Origin: Kutzneria sp. CA-103260 | GTDB taxonomy: Bacteria; Actinomycetota; Actinomycetes; Mycobacteriales; Pseudonocardiaceae | Reading direction: 5' to 3' | Assembly: GCF_018263855.1 (NCBI RefSeq) | Contig: NZ_CP073318.1 | Coordinates: forward strand, 6,200,001 to 6,264,000 | DNA length: 64,000 nucleotides | In this document: positions 8,941 to 18,123 of the stretch, piece after piece | Position numbering within the stretch: the first letter of the stretch is position 1 | Layout of the letters: the number at the start of each line of letters is the position of its first letter | Translations under genes and position numbers: made by a program | Notes under the pieces: generated by a model | What the model was told of the DNA's origin: nothing | Database searches by the model: none | What the model saw: the letters and a program-made list of their open reading frames with translations, nothing else

Positions 8941-9795
8941 TTGTCCGGGTGGGTGTCCGTCTCGGCCCAGCGGTCCGCATACACCGGTGAGCCGTTGAGC
9001 CGGGCCAGCGTCGCGGTCGGTGACCTGGCGGGCCACGGACTCGATTTGTGCTCCGCGAGCCAGCGACGGTTCCGCGCCCTGCTGGCCCTGCTGGCGTGCA
9101 ACACCGACACCGGCGGCGAGAACCAGTTGACCCGGTGGCAACTCGATTGGTCGGTGGCCGGCCGCATCACCTATTCCCCCGAGCAGCACGCGCTGGTGGT
9201 GCTCACGCCCATTCCGCACCTGCTGGCCTCGGCCGCGCTGGTGCATCCGGATCCGGTGCGGCGCCAGGGTTTGCCCGGCCTGCGGCCGCTGAACGCGCAT
9301 CCGGACGGGCTGTGGTTCCGATTGCGGCACGTGCCGACCCGCACGCTGCTGCGCATCGAAGCCGTCGAATCCGAGGGCGCGGCGGTGCATCCGCAGGTGC
9401 CGATCGCGTGGGAGATCGCCAGCCGTAGCTGGGAGATCCTGGCCGAGGAGGACATGGCGCTGCGATCGGTGCCGCCGATGCACGTGGACGCCGAGCAGCT
9501 GTTGGCCGCGGTGCTGGTGCGGTTGGGCACCGACGAGCCGGACGGGCGCTGGCACGTGGGCTCGACGTTGGCCCGCGCGCACAACCGGGGCGCGCCCTCG
9601 CCGCTGCGCTCGCTGTGGGGCCGGGGCCGGCACTGGCAGCTGGCCTGCCGGGACCGGGCCACCGTGACCGGGCTGTGCTCGGCGCTGACCGGCCCGGAGA
9701 TCGGCCTGGCCGGGGCGGTGACGCTGGAGCGGACCCGGTCGACCGCGCTGATCGGCTACCGGGAGGCCACGCTGCGACTGGTCGGTCCCGGATGA
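8941..9795 (+). CDS. Conserved hypothetical protein
   Basis: This 284-aa soluble protein was not recognised. It has no signal peptide or membrane segment. It is rich in Arg, Trp and Leu with a mixed alpha/beta pattern (WQLDWSVAGRITYSPEQHALVVLTPIPHLL). TTG 8941 is preceded by GGGGAGG at a normal 6-7 nt distance. An in-frame GTG at 8935 is an alternative but lies too close to that ribosome binding site. The gene ends 46 bp before the DasR-like site, so it is probably not in the nagA unit. Confidence 0.65.
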   Translation: MSGWVSVSAQRSAYTGEPLSRASVAVGDLAGHGLDLCSASQRRFRALLALLACNTDTGGENQLTRWQLDWSVAGRITYSPEQHALVVLTPIPHLLASAALVHPDPVRRQGLPGLRPLNAHPDGLWFRLRHVPTRTLLRIEAVESEGAAVHPQVPIAWEIASRSWEILAEEDMALRSVPPMHVDAEQLLAAVLVRLGTDEPDGRWHVGSTLARAHNRGAPSPLRSLWGRGRHWQLACRDRATVTGLCSALTGPEIGLAGAVTLERTRSTALIGYREATLRLVGPG

Positions 9796-9840
9796 CATGC
9801 CGTTGCGCATAGTGCTCGTGTGCACGGCGTCGCTTCCGAT

Positions 9841-9856
9841 AAGGTCTATACCAATA
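9841..9856. promoter_or_regulatory. DasR-like operator (dre) upstream of nagA
   Basis: AAGGTCTATACCAATA contains GGTCTATACC, close to the published DasR consensus (TGGTCTAGACCA core). It lies 55 bp upstream of the nagA start. In streptomycetes DasR, a GntR-type repressor relieved by glucosamine-6-phosphate, controls nagA through such sites. That link is inferred here from motif and gene identity. Confidence 0.7.
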
Positions 9857-9911
9857 CCGCCAAGCTGCCGTGGCGGCAGTCGGACCCTGACGCCTAGTCC
9901 CAGGAGGCACC

Positions 9912-11087
9912 GTGTACCTGCTGCGCCACGCCCGGCTCGTGTTGCCGGGGGGAGTCGTCGACGACGGGCGCCTCGCCGTCGACGGCGAATGGATCACCGA
10001 GCTGGGTTCCGGCGCCAACGGCGGTCCGCACCCCGACATCAAGGTCGTCGACCTCACCGGATACGTGGTGGTGCCGGGCTTCGTGGACATCCACGTGCAC
10101 GGCGGCGGCGGCGCGTCCTTCGGCGCGGACCTCGAGCAGGCGCGCCGCGTGGTGGAGTTCCACCGCGGCCACGGCACCACCACCTCCATCGCCAGCACCG
10201 TGACGATGGCGCTGCCCGAGCTGGAACGGGCCGTGGAGGCGCTGTCCGGACTGGTGCAGGACGGGCTGCTGGCCGGGATCCACCTGGAGGGCCCGTTCAT
10301 CAGCAAGGCCCGCTGCGGCGCGCACGATCCGGCGCTGCTGCGCGAACCCGAGGAGCAGGTCGTCGGCCGGCTGCTCAAGCGCGGTCACGGGGCCGTGAAG
10401 ATGGTGACGCTGGCGACCGAGCTCACCGGCGGCCTGCGCGCGGTGCGGCAGCTGACCGACAACGGCGTGATCGCCGCCCTCGGCCACACCGACTCCAGCT
10501 ACGAGCAGGCCCGCGAGGCCATCAACGCCGGCGTCACCGTGGCCACCCACCTGTTCAACGCCATGCGGGGCCTGCACCACCGCGAGCCCGGGCCGATCGC
10601 CGCCATGCTGGAGTCCGAGACCGTGGCCGTGGAGCTGGTCAACGACGGCCACCACCTGCACGACGCCGCCGTGGAGTTGGCCTTCCAGGCCGCCGGCCAC
10701 TCCCGGGTCTCGCTGATCACCGACGCGATGAGCGCCGCCGGCGCCGGCGACGGCCGCTACGAGCTGGGCCCGCTGGCCGTGCAGGTGACCGACGGCGTCG
10801 CCCGGCTGGCCGACAACGGCTCCATCGCCGGCTCCACCCTGACCATGGACGCCGCCTTCCGCCGAGCGGTCCTCGTGAACGGCATCCCGCTGGAGCAGGC
10901 GGCCGTCGCCGCGGCCACCACGCCGGCCCGGGTGCTGGGCATCGACGACCTCGTCGGCTCCCTGGAGGTCGGCAAGCGGGCCGACCTGGTGGTGCTGGAC
11001 GAGGGCCTGAACGTGGTCGGCGTGATGTCCCGGGGCCGCTGGCTCACCGACGTCCCCTCCCCCCTCACCACCGCCGACGCTCAGTGA
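9912..11087 (+). CDS. nagA: N-acetylglucosamine-6-phosphate deacetylase
   Basis: The enzyme hydrolyses GlcNAc-6-phosphate to glucosamine-6-phosphate and acetate in the cytoplasm, linking chitin and peptidoglycan turnover to glycolysis. At 391 aa it has full family length. Amidohydrolase metal ligands are visible: His61 and His63 (DIHVHG), Glu126 (LEGPF), His192 (LGHTDS) and His213 (THLFNAM). Asp271 (ITDAM) is the catalytic acid. GTG 9912 follows AGGAGG at a 4-5 nt spacing. Regulation through the upstream DasR-like site is likely. Confidence 0.95.
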   Translation: MYLLRHARLVLPGGVVDDGRLAVDGEWITELGSGANGGPHPDIKVVDLTGYVVVPGFVDIHVHGGGGASFGADLEQARRVVEFHRGHGTTTSIASTVTMALPELERAVEALSGLVQDGLLAGIHLEGPFISKARCGAHDPALLREPEEQVVGRLLKRGHGAVKMVTLATELTGGLRAVRQLTDNGVIAALGHTDSSYEQAREAINAGVTVATHLFNAMRGLHHREPGPIAAMLESETVAVELVNDGHHLHDAAVELAFQAAGHSRVSLITDAMSAAGAGDGRYELGPLAVQVTDGVARLADNGSIAGSTLTMDAAFRRAVLVNGIPLEQAAVAAATTPARVLGIDDLVGSLEVGKRADLVVLDEGLNVVGVMSRGRWLTDVPSPLTTADAQ

Positions 11088-11100
11088 CCCCTTGATGCCG

Positions 11101-11145
11101 GGAAGGGGGCATTCCTGGCGTTGAACGCCAGGAATGCCCCCTTCC
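11101..11145. repeat. Self-complementary hairpin (family A) between nagA and permease
   Basis: The perfect inverted repeat has arms GGAAGGGGGCATTCCTGGCG and its complement around the central CGTTGAACG. It lies between two convergent genes and is well placed as a bidirectional terminator. It shares its layout and loop with hairpins near 18.1, 34.1, 40.9, 47.1 and 54.9 kb, but its stem bases differ. Confidence 0.9.
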
Positions 11146-11159
11146 AACCAGCGAGGTGG

Positions 11160-12572
11160 TCACCGACCGTGTTCGACGGCGACCTCGCGGACGCGTTTGC
11201 GGACGGCGAACCAGCCGAGCACCAGCAGCAGCACCACGCCGGGGATCGCGTAGATCATGATCCGGCCGGCCGGCACGTCGAAGTAGCTCAGGGCCAGCAC
11301 GATCACCAGGAAGCCCAGGGTCAGGTAGTTGGTGGCCGGGGCCCACGGCAGCCGGTAGGAGGGTCGCTCGATCTCCCCGCGCCGGGCCTTCCGCTGCAGC
11401 GCCAGGTTGCAGATCATGATCATCGACCACATGCTGAGGATGCCCAGCGCCGAGAAGTTCAGCGCGATCTCGAACGACTCCCCCGGCACCACCAGGTTGA
11501 GCACCACGCCCAGCACATACACGCAGGCGGTCAGCAGCACTCCCCCGTACGGCACGCCGCCGCGGCTCATCACGCCCAGGAACTTCGGCGCGGAGCCGGA
11601 CGCGGACAGCGACCGCAGGATTCGCCCGGTCGAGTACAGGCCCGAGTTGACGCTGGACAGCGCCGCGGTCAGCACGACGATGTCCATGATGCCGGCGGCC
11701 CCGGGCACGCCCAGCGAGGACAGGAAGGTGACGAACGGGCTGACGTCCTTGTTGTACGAGCTGGACGGCATGAGCATCACCAGCAGCAGCACCGAGCCCA
11801 CGTAGAAGATGGCGATGCGCCAGCCGACCGAGTTGACTGCCTTGGGGATCACCTTGCGCGGCTCGGCGGTCTCGCCGGCAGCCACGCCCACCATCTCGAT
11901 CGCCGCGTACGCGAACACCACGCCCTGCAGGATCAGCACCGCCGGCAGCAGGCCGTGCGGGAAGAAGCCGCCGTTCTCGGTGATCAGCTGCGGCCCGGTC
12001 ACGTGGCCGTCGACCGGGGTGCGGGAGACCAGCACCACGATGGCCGTCACCATGAAGCCGACCAGGGCCAGCACCTTGATCGCGGCGAACCAGAACTCCA
12101 GCTCCCCGAACAGGGTCACCGACACCATGTTCACCGCGAGCACCAGCACCAGCGCGCCCAGCGCCGGGATCCACTGCGGCACGTCCGGCCAGAAGAACTG
12201 CACGTACTTGGCCGCCGCGGTGACGTCGGCGACGCCACTGCAGGCCCAGTTCAGGAAGTACATCCAGCCGACGAAGAACGCCGACTTCTCGCCGAGGAAC
12301 TCCCGCGAGTAGGACACGAAGGAGCCGGAGCTGGGCCGGTGCATCACCAGCTCGCCCATGGCCCGCACCACGAAGAACGCGAACACGCCGGCGATCGCGT
12401 AGACGATGGCCAGCGACGGACCGGCGGTGACCAGCCGGCCGCTCGCGCCGAGGAACAGGCCCGTGCCGATGGCCCCGCCCATGGCGATCATCTGCACCTG
12501 ACGGCTCTTCAGGCCCTTGTGATAGCCGGCGTCGCCGTCGTCGACGGTGACGGTCTCCGTGGAGTGCGACAT
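11160..12572 (-). CDS. Amino-acid permease, APC family (AnsP/GABA-permease type)
   Basis: This 470-aa secondary transporter has about 12 transmembrane helices. The N-terminal signature RQVQMIAMGGAIGTGLFLGAS is typical of the amino-acid transporter family that moves asparagine, proline, GABA or aromatic amino acids with protons. The substrate cannot be told from the sequence alone. ATG 12572 (MSHSTETVT) has an AAGGGA ribosome binding site. The open frame extends further upstream, but that part lacks coding character. Confidence 0.88.
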   Translation of the reverse strand: MSHSTETVTVDDGDAGYHKGLKSRQVQMIAMGGAIGTGLFLGASGRLVTAGPSLAIVYAIAGVFAFFVVRAMGELVMHRPSSGSFVSYSREFLGEKSAFFVGWMYFLNWACSGVADVTAAAKYVQFFWPDVPQWIPALGALVLVLAVNMVSVTLFGELEFWFAAIKVLALVGFMVTAIVVLVSRTPVDGHVTGPQLITENGGFFPHGLLPAVLILQGVVFAYAAIEMVGVAAGETAEPRKVIPKAVNSVGWRIAIFYVGSVLLLVMLMPSSSYNKDVSPFVTFLSSLGVPGAAGIMDIVVLTAALSSVNSGLYSTGRILRSLSASGSAPKFLGVMSRGGVPYGGVLLTACVYVLGVVLNLVVPGESFEIALNFSALGILSMWSMIMICNLALQRKARRGEIERPSYRLPWAPATNYLTLGFLVIVLALSYFDVPAGRIMIYAIPGVVLLLVLGWFAVRKRVREVAVEHGR

Positions 12573-12693
12573 GTGGTCCCTTCGGCGGCGGATTACTCCG
12601 TTTGTAGCAGAGCCCCTCGGCAAGCGGTCCGTCACGGGGCGTCCGTGACATCTGTCCCGGGTGCACGGCTTGTCGGTGAGGCATGGTTTGCTC

Positions 12694-13203
12694 GTGGACG
12701 TGAGTGAGACGACGGGCGTGCGGCTGCGGGCCCCACAGCACCGGATCAGCCGAAAGGCCATTCCATACTGGACGGTGCGCGCGCTGCCGGGGTGGATCGT
12801 GCTGCTGGCCATCGAGGTGGCGGGGCTGGTGCTGCCCGCCAACCCGCCGGGCGCCTGGCTGGTCGTGGTGATCGTGGTGACCGCCGTGGTGGCGCTGGTC
12901 CACCTGGCCGTGATGCCGAGCTGGCGCTACCGGGTGCATCGCTGGGAGGTCACGCCGACCGCCGTCTACACCCAGTCCGGCTGGTTCGACCAGGAGTGGC
13001 GGGTCGCGCCGCTGAGCCGGATCCAGACCGTGGACACCGAGCGCGGTCCGTTCGAGCAGCTGTTCGGCCTGGCCAAGGTCACCGTGACCACCGCGTCGGC
13101 GGCCGGCCCACTGCACATCCACGGCCTCGACCTGGACGTCGCCCGGCAGCTGGTGGACGACCTGACCACCGCCACCGCGGCCAGCAAGGGTGACGCGACA
13201 TGA
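12694..13203 (+). CDS. Bacterial PH-domain membrane protein (YdbS-like)
   Basis: This is a protein of about 169 aa. Two hydrophobic helices near residues 30-70 are followed by a bacterial PH (bPH2) domain (YRVHRWEVTPTAVYTQSGWF...RIQTVDTERGPFEQLFGLAKVTVTT). It pairs with the downstream three-unit protein, as YdbS does with YdbT in Bacillus. The biochemical role of the family is poorly defined. GTG 12694 is chosen because GGTGAGG lies 12 nt upstream; GTG 12661 and 12700 are alternatives. Confidence 0.8.
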   Translation: MDVSETTGVRLRAPQHRISRKAIPYWTVRALPGWIVLLAIEVAGLVLPANPPGAWLVVVIVVTAVVALVHLAVMPSWRYRVHRWEVTPTAVYTQSGWFDQEWRVAPLSRIQTVDTERGPFEQLFGLAKVTVTTASAAGPLHIHGLDLDVARQLVDDLTTATAASKGDAT

Positions 13204-13270
13204 GCGAGCTTGCGAGCGAATCATTCAACACAGGGCGAACATGGACATCGAGCGCCAGCGAGGTGCGGCA

Positions 13271-14830
13271 GTGAGCGAGTACCCGCTGGACGTCGCCCCG
13301 GCGCCGCCGCTGAACGAGCCGCCGGAGTGGCTGCGGCTCAACGGCTGGATGGTGCTCATCAAGCCGCTCAAGGAGATCGTCGGCGCCGCGGTGCCGCTGA
13401 TCGTGGTGTTCGTGGCCGGCACCAGCACCCACACCTGGTGGCGCTGGCTGAGCCTGATCGGCGTGGGGCTGCTGATCGCGCGGGGCATCACGCACTGGGC
13501 CACCGCCCGCTACCGGATCACCGACGAGCAGGTCGAGCTGCGCTCGGGTCTGCTCAACCGGAAGACCAGGGCGGTGCCGCGGGACCGGATCCGCACCGTG
13601 GACATCACCTCGGAGTGGCAGCACCGGCTGGCCGGGCTGAGCGCGCTGAAGATCGGCACGGGTCGTCACGACAAGGGCAAGGACGACGAGCTGATCCTGG
13701 ACGCCATCACCAAGGTCGAGGCCGAGCGGCTGCGCACCCTGCTGCTCACCAAGACCGCGGCCGTCCCGGTTGGACAGTCCGATGTGGACGCTGGGGCCGC
13801 GGGCCCGGCCCCCACCGAGACCGAGCTGGTCCGGGTGGACCGCCGCTGGACCTGGTACGCCCCGTTCACGCTGTCCGGCATCGCCGTCGTCGCGGCGGCG
13901 TTCGGCGCGCTCTGGCACTTCGCCAACGAGCTCAACCTGCGGCCGGACGACATCGCGATCCTGCACGACGCGCTCAGCCTGGCCGGCACGTCCTCGTTGT
14001 GGCTGCTGATCCCCGGCGTCGCGGTGGCGCTGCTGGTGATCGCCACCATCACCTCGGTGCTCGGCTACATCCTGTCGTACTGGAACTTCTCGGTGACCCG
14101 GGAGCAGCGCAACGGCACCCTGCACATCCGGCACGGCCTGCTCAACACCCGGTCGGTGTCGATCGAGGAGGCCCGGCTGCGCGGCGTCGAGGTGAAGGAG
14201 ACGCTGCCGCTGCGCCTGGTGCACGGCGGGCGCGCTACCGCCGTGGTCAGCGGCCTGCGCACCGGTCGCGGCGACGAGCGCGCCGGTGGCCTGCTGCTGC
14301 CGGCGGCCCCGCTGGCCGAGGCGCATCTGGTGGCGGCCAAGGCTTTGCGCGAGCCGACCGACCCGACCACCGCGGCTCTCACCCCGCACCCCAGGGCCGC
14401 GCTGCGTCGCCGGCTCACCCGGGCCGTGCTCTCGGTGCTGGTGCTGGCGGCCATCGCGTGGACCGGCTCCCTGCTGGACATCCTCCCGTTCTGGGTGACG
14501 ATCGTGTTCCTGGTGCTGACGCCGTTCTCGGCGTGGCTGGGCTACGACCGCTACCGCAGCCTCGGGCACACGCTGACCCACGGCTACCTGGTCACCCGAT
14601 CCGGTTCGCTGGTGCGGGAAACCGTGGCGCTGCGCAGCGACGGCATCATCGGCTGGCGGGTGCACGCCTCGTACTTCCAGCGCCGGGCCGGGCTGGCCAC
14701 GCTGGTCGCGACCACCGCCGCCGGGCGGGGCGGCTACCACGTGACCGACGCCGGCATCAGCCAGGCGCTGGCCTTCGCCGACGACGTCGTGCCCGATCTG
14801 GTCGCCCAGTTCCTGGAACCGGCCACATAG
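13271..14830 (+). CDS. Bacterial PH-domain membrane protein (YdbT-like)
   Basis: At about 519 aa this looks like repeated bPH2 units alternating with pairs of transmembrane helices. The first unit starts at ARYRITDEQVELRSGLLNRKTRAVPRDRIRTVDI, the second at WNFSVTREQRNGTLHIRHGLLNTR, the third at GHTLTHGYLVTRSGSLVRETVALRSDGIIGW. GTG 13271 has GAGGT about 9 nt upstream; an ATG at 13241 is possible. It is separated from the upstream partner by 67 bp and is probably co-transcribed. Its last codons are duplicated before the second lipoprotein gene (see 16436). Confidence 0.82.
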   Translation: MSEYPLDVAPAPPLNEPPEWLRLNGWMVLIKPLKEIVGAAVPLIVVFVAGTSTHTWWRWLSLIGVGLLIARGITHWATARYRITDEQVELRSGLLNRKTRAVPRDRIRTVDITSEWQHRLAGLSALKIGTGRHDKGKDDELILDAITKVEAERLRTLLLTKTAAVPVGQSDVDAGAAGPAPTETELVRVDRRWTWYAPFTLSGIAVVAAAFGALWHFANELNLRPDDIAILHDALSLAGTSSLWLLIPGVAVALLVIATITSVLGYILSYWNFSVTREQRNGTLHIRHGLLNTRSVSIEEARLRGVEVKETLPLRLVHGGRATAVVSGLRTGRGDERAGGLLLPAAPLAEAHLVAAKALREPTDPTTAALTPHPRAALRRRLTRAVLSVLVLAAIAWTGSLLDILPFWVTIVFLVLTPFSAWLGYDRYRSLGHTLTHGYLVTRSGSLVRETVALRSDGIIGWRVHASYFQRRAGLATLVATTAAGRGGYHVTDAGISQALAFADDVVPDLVAQFLEPAT

Positions 14831-14860
14831 GACACAAGCCCGCTGTTAGGGTTCGGGGCC

Positions 14861-16363
14861 ATGTCCTGGATCAGGGGGGTGGCCGCCGCGGCGGCCGTGA
14901 TGATGTTGGGCGGCTGCGCCGGCATCGCCGGACAGGCGGAACCGCAGCTCGGCGCCCAGGCCGGCATTCAGCATCCGGCGGACCGCGACAACAACGCCGT
15001 GCTGGCCGGGCTGCGGAGACTGGACGCGTGCGCGTTGTTCGACGGCGCGCAGCCGGTGCCGCTCGGCCCGCACGCGTGCGGCTTCGTGCTGGACCCGAAG
15101 TCCCATGCCACACTCAAGGTGGCCGTCGGCCTCGACTCGCCCTTCAGCCGCCGGTGGACCTTGAACCCGATCAGCATCGGCGGCGCGAAGGCGTACTGGG
15201 CCACCGGCGAGGCCGGGTGCCAACTGGACATCCCGGTCAGCTTCACCAGTGCGGTGTACCTGGCCAGCGACACCAAGTCCTGCGATCCGGTCAAGGCGGC
15301 CGCCGCGACCGTGGTGGCCAAGCTGGGCAACCCGGACGCGGTGGCCGTGCCCGCGTCCCGGCCGCTGGCCGGCTGGGACGGCTGCTCGCTGCTCGACAAG
15401 GCCCTCGGCGGGCTCGACCCCAAGGCCAAGGTGCAGCAGGACGTGGTCGAAACGCCGTTCGACACGTGCAGTGTCGTGGACGCGACCCCGCGGACGCCGA
15501 AGGCCACGCTCGACATGCAGTACACCTCGGATCCGCTGTCCGGGCTGAACCGCACGCCCCGCCAGGTCGGCGACAAGACCGCCAATGTCGACGATCTCGG
15601 CTCGACCTGCGATGTGGCCTGGGCCGTCGGGCCTTCCGGTTCGGACCAGTCCCACAACACCGCCGTGGTGTCCGTGCGACTGAAGGGCTGCGACGCGGCG
15701 ACCGCATTGGCCGTGAAGGTGCAGCAGGCACTGGCCGGCCCCACGCCCTCGAACGACAAGCCGCAGCGGCCGCTGGTGTACGGGGCCAACGACCCGGACA
15801 CTGAGGCCGTCGGCGCCTGCGTGGACTTCCAGTCCCACGACGGCTCCTGCCGGCCGTACCAGCCGATCACGCTGCCCCGGTCGTTCTCGCAGTGGTTCGC
15901 CGCCGCCAACACCCAGACCTCCATCGCGTGCGCCATCTCCGTGGACGCCGTCCACCAGGTCTACGGCGACGCCTTCAAACCCGTGCTGTCCGGGGACTTC
16001 TGCTACTACGTCGAGCCGACCCACGCACTGCTGCTCAGCTTCGACGTCAGCACGGTGTACAAGCCCGGCGACTACGGGAACCGCCCCGACCTCTACGCCA
16101 ACGTGCGGACCACCACCGTGTCCGGCAAGCAGGCCAAGACGTTCACCGACAGCATCAAGGGCGCCAAGCCCGGCCAGCCCACCTATCACGAGTACGACGT
16201 CTACGTCTCGCCGTTCAACGACCTCACCCGCAACGGCATGATCGCCGCTGAAGCCCAGGCCACCATCCCCCGCGGCGGCGGGTTCGGAGACCCCCTCGAC
16301 GTCTCCCGGCTGCACGACCTGGACCAGGTGATGGCCAAGATCATCGCCAAATACGGGCCCTGA
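14861..16363 (+). CDS. Lipoprotein, first copy of a tandem pair
   Basis: The 500-aa protein starts with a lipoprotein signal peptide and lipobox LGGC (Cys19), so it is exported and lipid-anchored. Three Cys-x-LL...Cys units can be seen (DACALFD/HACGFVL, DGCSLLDKAL/DTCSVV, IACAISVDAV/DFCYYVE). They recall the DUF3558 lipoprotein pattern; this relationship is an inference. The sequence is co-linear with the next gene. A TAGGGT -10-like hexamer (14847-14852) lies 8 nt from the ATG, which suggests a leaderless transcript. The function is unknown. Confidence 0.82.
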   Translation: MSWIRGVAAAAAVMMLGGCAGIAGQAEPQLGAQAGIQHPADRDNNAVLAGLRRLDACALFDGAQPVPLGPHACGFVLDPKSHATLKVAVGLDSPFSRRWTLNPISIGGAKAYWATGEAGCQLDIPVSFTSAVYLASDTKSCDPVKAAAATVVAKLGNPDAVAVPASRPLAGWDGCSLLDKALGGLDPKAKVQQDVVETPFDTCSVVDATPRTPKATLDMQYTSDPLSGLNRTPRQVGDKTANVDDLGSTCDVAWAVGPSGSDQSHNTAVVSVRLKGCDAATALAVKVQQALAGPTPSNDKPQRPLVYGANDPDTEAVGACVDFQSHDGSCRPYQPITLPRSFSQWFAAANTQTSIACAISVDAVHQVYGDAFKPVLSGDFCYYVEPTHALLLSFDVSTVYKPGDYGNRPDLYANVRTTTVSGKQAKTFTDSIKGAKPGQPTYHEYDVYVSPFNDLTRNGMIAAEAQATIPRGGGFGDPLDVSRLHDLDQVMAKIIAKYGP

Positions 16364-16435
16364 GCCGTCCTCCTTCCGGTGGTGCGATTCCCCGAACCGG
16401 CCACATAGGACAGATCCGGTGTTAGGGTCCGGACC

Positions 16436-18052
16436 ATGGCTTGGACAAGGGGGATTGCCGCCTGCCCAGTGGGATTGACGCTGGCGGCATTGGCACTGTT
16501 GTCGTTGACGCTGGGCGGCTGCGCCACGACGGTCACGGGGCAGGCGTCATCGGTGTTGGGGGCGCAGGGCAGCGCGGCGAAGCCGCCGCCGGACCGTGAC
16601 GGCAACGCGGTGTTCACCGCCATGCGCCAGCTCGACGCGTGCGCGCTGCTGGACGGTCCGGGCATGGCCGCCGCCGGCCTGCCCGGTAACGCGAAACAGA
16701 CGCCGATCGCCCCGCACTCGTGCTCGTTCACGGTGGACCGGACGTTCAACGACAACGTCGAAGTCATCGTCGGCGACGACTGGAGCTTCGGTGCCGCCTA
16801 CCAGGAGGCGCCGCTGACCATCGGCGGCGCCAAGGCCTATCTCCATGACCTCACTCTGTCCGGGCATTCCTCGTGTCAGGTCGACATCCCGGTCAGCTTC
16901 GCCATGGCGGTGCAGGTGCGGGCCGAGCCCGGCTACCAGTCCAAGACCAATTCCTGTGACCAGGCCAAGGCCGCCGCCACCACCGTGGTGGCCAAGCTGG
17001 GCAACCCGGACGCCGTGACCGTGGCGGCGTCGCGGCCGCTGGCCAACTGGGACGGCTGCTCGCTGCTGACCAAGGCGCTGGGCGATCTGGACCCGAAGAA
17101 GGTCAAGCTGGATCACGGGGACGCGCTCGCGCCGCTGGACGGCTGTTCGGCCAAGCGGGAGGACAGCAAGGACTCCTCGACGGACCTGGGCCGGGTGGAC
17201 CTGAAGTACGACTCGGATCCGCTGACGGGCGCGAACCGCAAACCCCAGCAGGTCGGGGACAAGACCGCCAACGTCTACGACGGAGGCAACTTCTGCGACG
17301 TGTCGTGGGGCCTTGGCCCCTCGGGCTCACCGGAGAAGTTGAGCAACACCACCGTCGTCTCGGTGCAGCTGAAGGACTGCGACTCGGCCAAGGCGCTGGC
17401 GGTGAAGATCCAGCAGGCACTGGCCGGTCCCGCGCCGAGCGGCGGCAAGCCGCAGCGGCCGCTGCTCTACCGCCCCAACGAGCCGGACAACGACGGCGTC
17501 GGCGGCTGCCTCGACTTCTCCGTGCACGACGGCAATTGCGTGCCGTACCAACCGTTCGCGCTGCCGGCCTCGTTCAACGACTGGTTCCGCGCCTCCGACG
17601 CCCAGCCCTCGATCGGCTGCGCCATCGCGACCGACGCCGTCAAGGAAGTGTTCGGCGACAGCTACCACGCCGTGGTGTGGGGCCAGCACTGCTTCTTCGT
17701 GGAGCCGACGCACGCGCTGACCATCACCATCGACGTGGCCACGGTCTACTCGCCGGTGCGCTACGGGTCCGATCCGTCGCTGTACTCCAACATCCAGACC
17801 ACCACCGTGTCGGGCAAGCAGGCCAAGACGTTCAACGACACCGTGAAGACCGCCAAGCCCGGCGAGCCGGCCTACGACGAGTACAGCGTCTACGTGTCGC
17901 CGCACAACGACATCAACCAGCCCGGCATGATCGCCGGCATCATCAAGGCCACCCCGGCCCGCGGCAGCAGCCAGGACGCCAAGCCGGACGTCAGCCGGCT
18001 CAAGGACCTGGACCAGGTGATGACCAAGATCATCGCCAAGTACGTGCACTGA
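16436..18052 (+). CDS. Lipoprotein, second copy of a tandem pair
   Basis: This 538-aa paralogue of the preceding protein is similar along the whole length. Its lipobox is LGGC (Cys29), and long C-terminal blocks such as TTTVSGKQAKTF and LDQVM.KIIAKY are shared. The upstream DNA is also duplicated: 16394-16408 repeats GAACCGGCCACATAG, which in the first location encodes the last residues and stop of the PH-domain gene. The same TAGGGT hexamer sits 7 nt from the ATG. The copies have diverged, so the duplication is not recent. The function is unknown. Confidence 0.82.
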   Translation: MAWTRGIAACPVGLTLAALALLSLTLGGCATTVTGQASSVLGAQGSAAKPPPDRDGNAVFTAMRQLDACALLDGPGMAAAGLPGNAKQTPIAPHSCSFTVDRTFNDNVEVIVGDDWSFGAAYQEAPLTIGGAKAYLHDLTLSGHSSCQVDIPVSFAMAVQVRAEPGYQSKTNSCDQAKAAATTVVAKLGNPDAVTVAASRPLANWDGCSLLTKALGDLDPKKVKLDHGDALAPLDGCSAKREDSKDSSTDLGRVDLKYDSDPLTGANRKPQQVGDKTANVYDGGNFCDVSWGLGPSGSPEKLSNTTVVSVQLKDCDSAKALAVKIQQALAGPAPSGGKPQRPLLYRPNEPDNDGVGGCLDFSVHDGNCVPYQPFALPASFNDWFRASDAQPSIGCAIATDAVKEVFGDSYHAVVWGQHCFFVEPTHALTITIDVATVYSPVRYGSDPSLYSNIQTTTVSGKQAKTFNDTVKTAKPGEPAYDEYSVYVSPHNDINQPGMIAGIIKATPARGSSQDAKPDVSRLKDLDQVMTKIIAKYVH

Positions 18053-18060
18053 TCTTCCGT

Positions 18061-18108
18061 CATGAAGGGCCCCTTCCTCACGTTGAGCGTGCGGAAGGGG
18101 CCTTCATG
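18061..18108. repeat. Hairpin (family A) between lipoprotein and zinc-ribbon genes
   Basis: The inverted repeat begins CATGAAGGGCCCCTTCC and ends GGAAGGGGCCTTCATG around a CGTTGAGCG-like centre. A few bases are unpaired. It lies between convergent genes, 8 bp after the lipoprotein stop, in a position suited to a bidirectional terminator. Confidence 0.85.
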
Positions 18109-18123
18109 ACGACGAAAAAGCCG

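Noticed and set aside
11065..13224. 719-aa minus-strand frame spanning permease and PH genes
   Set aside because: It is a frame-shifted shadow of the permease and antisense to the PH gene; composition is Arg/Gly/Ala noise.
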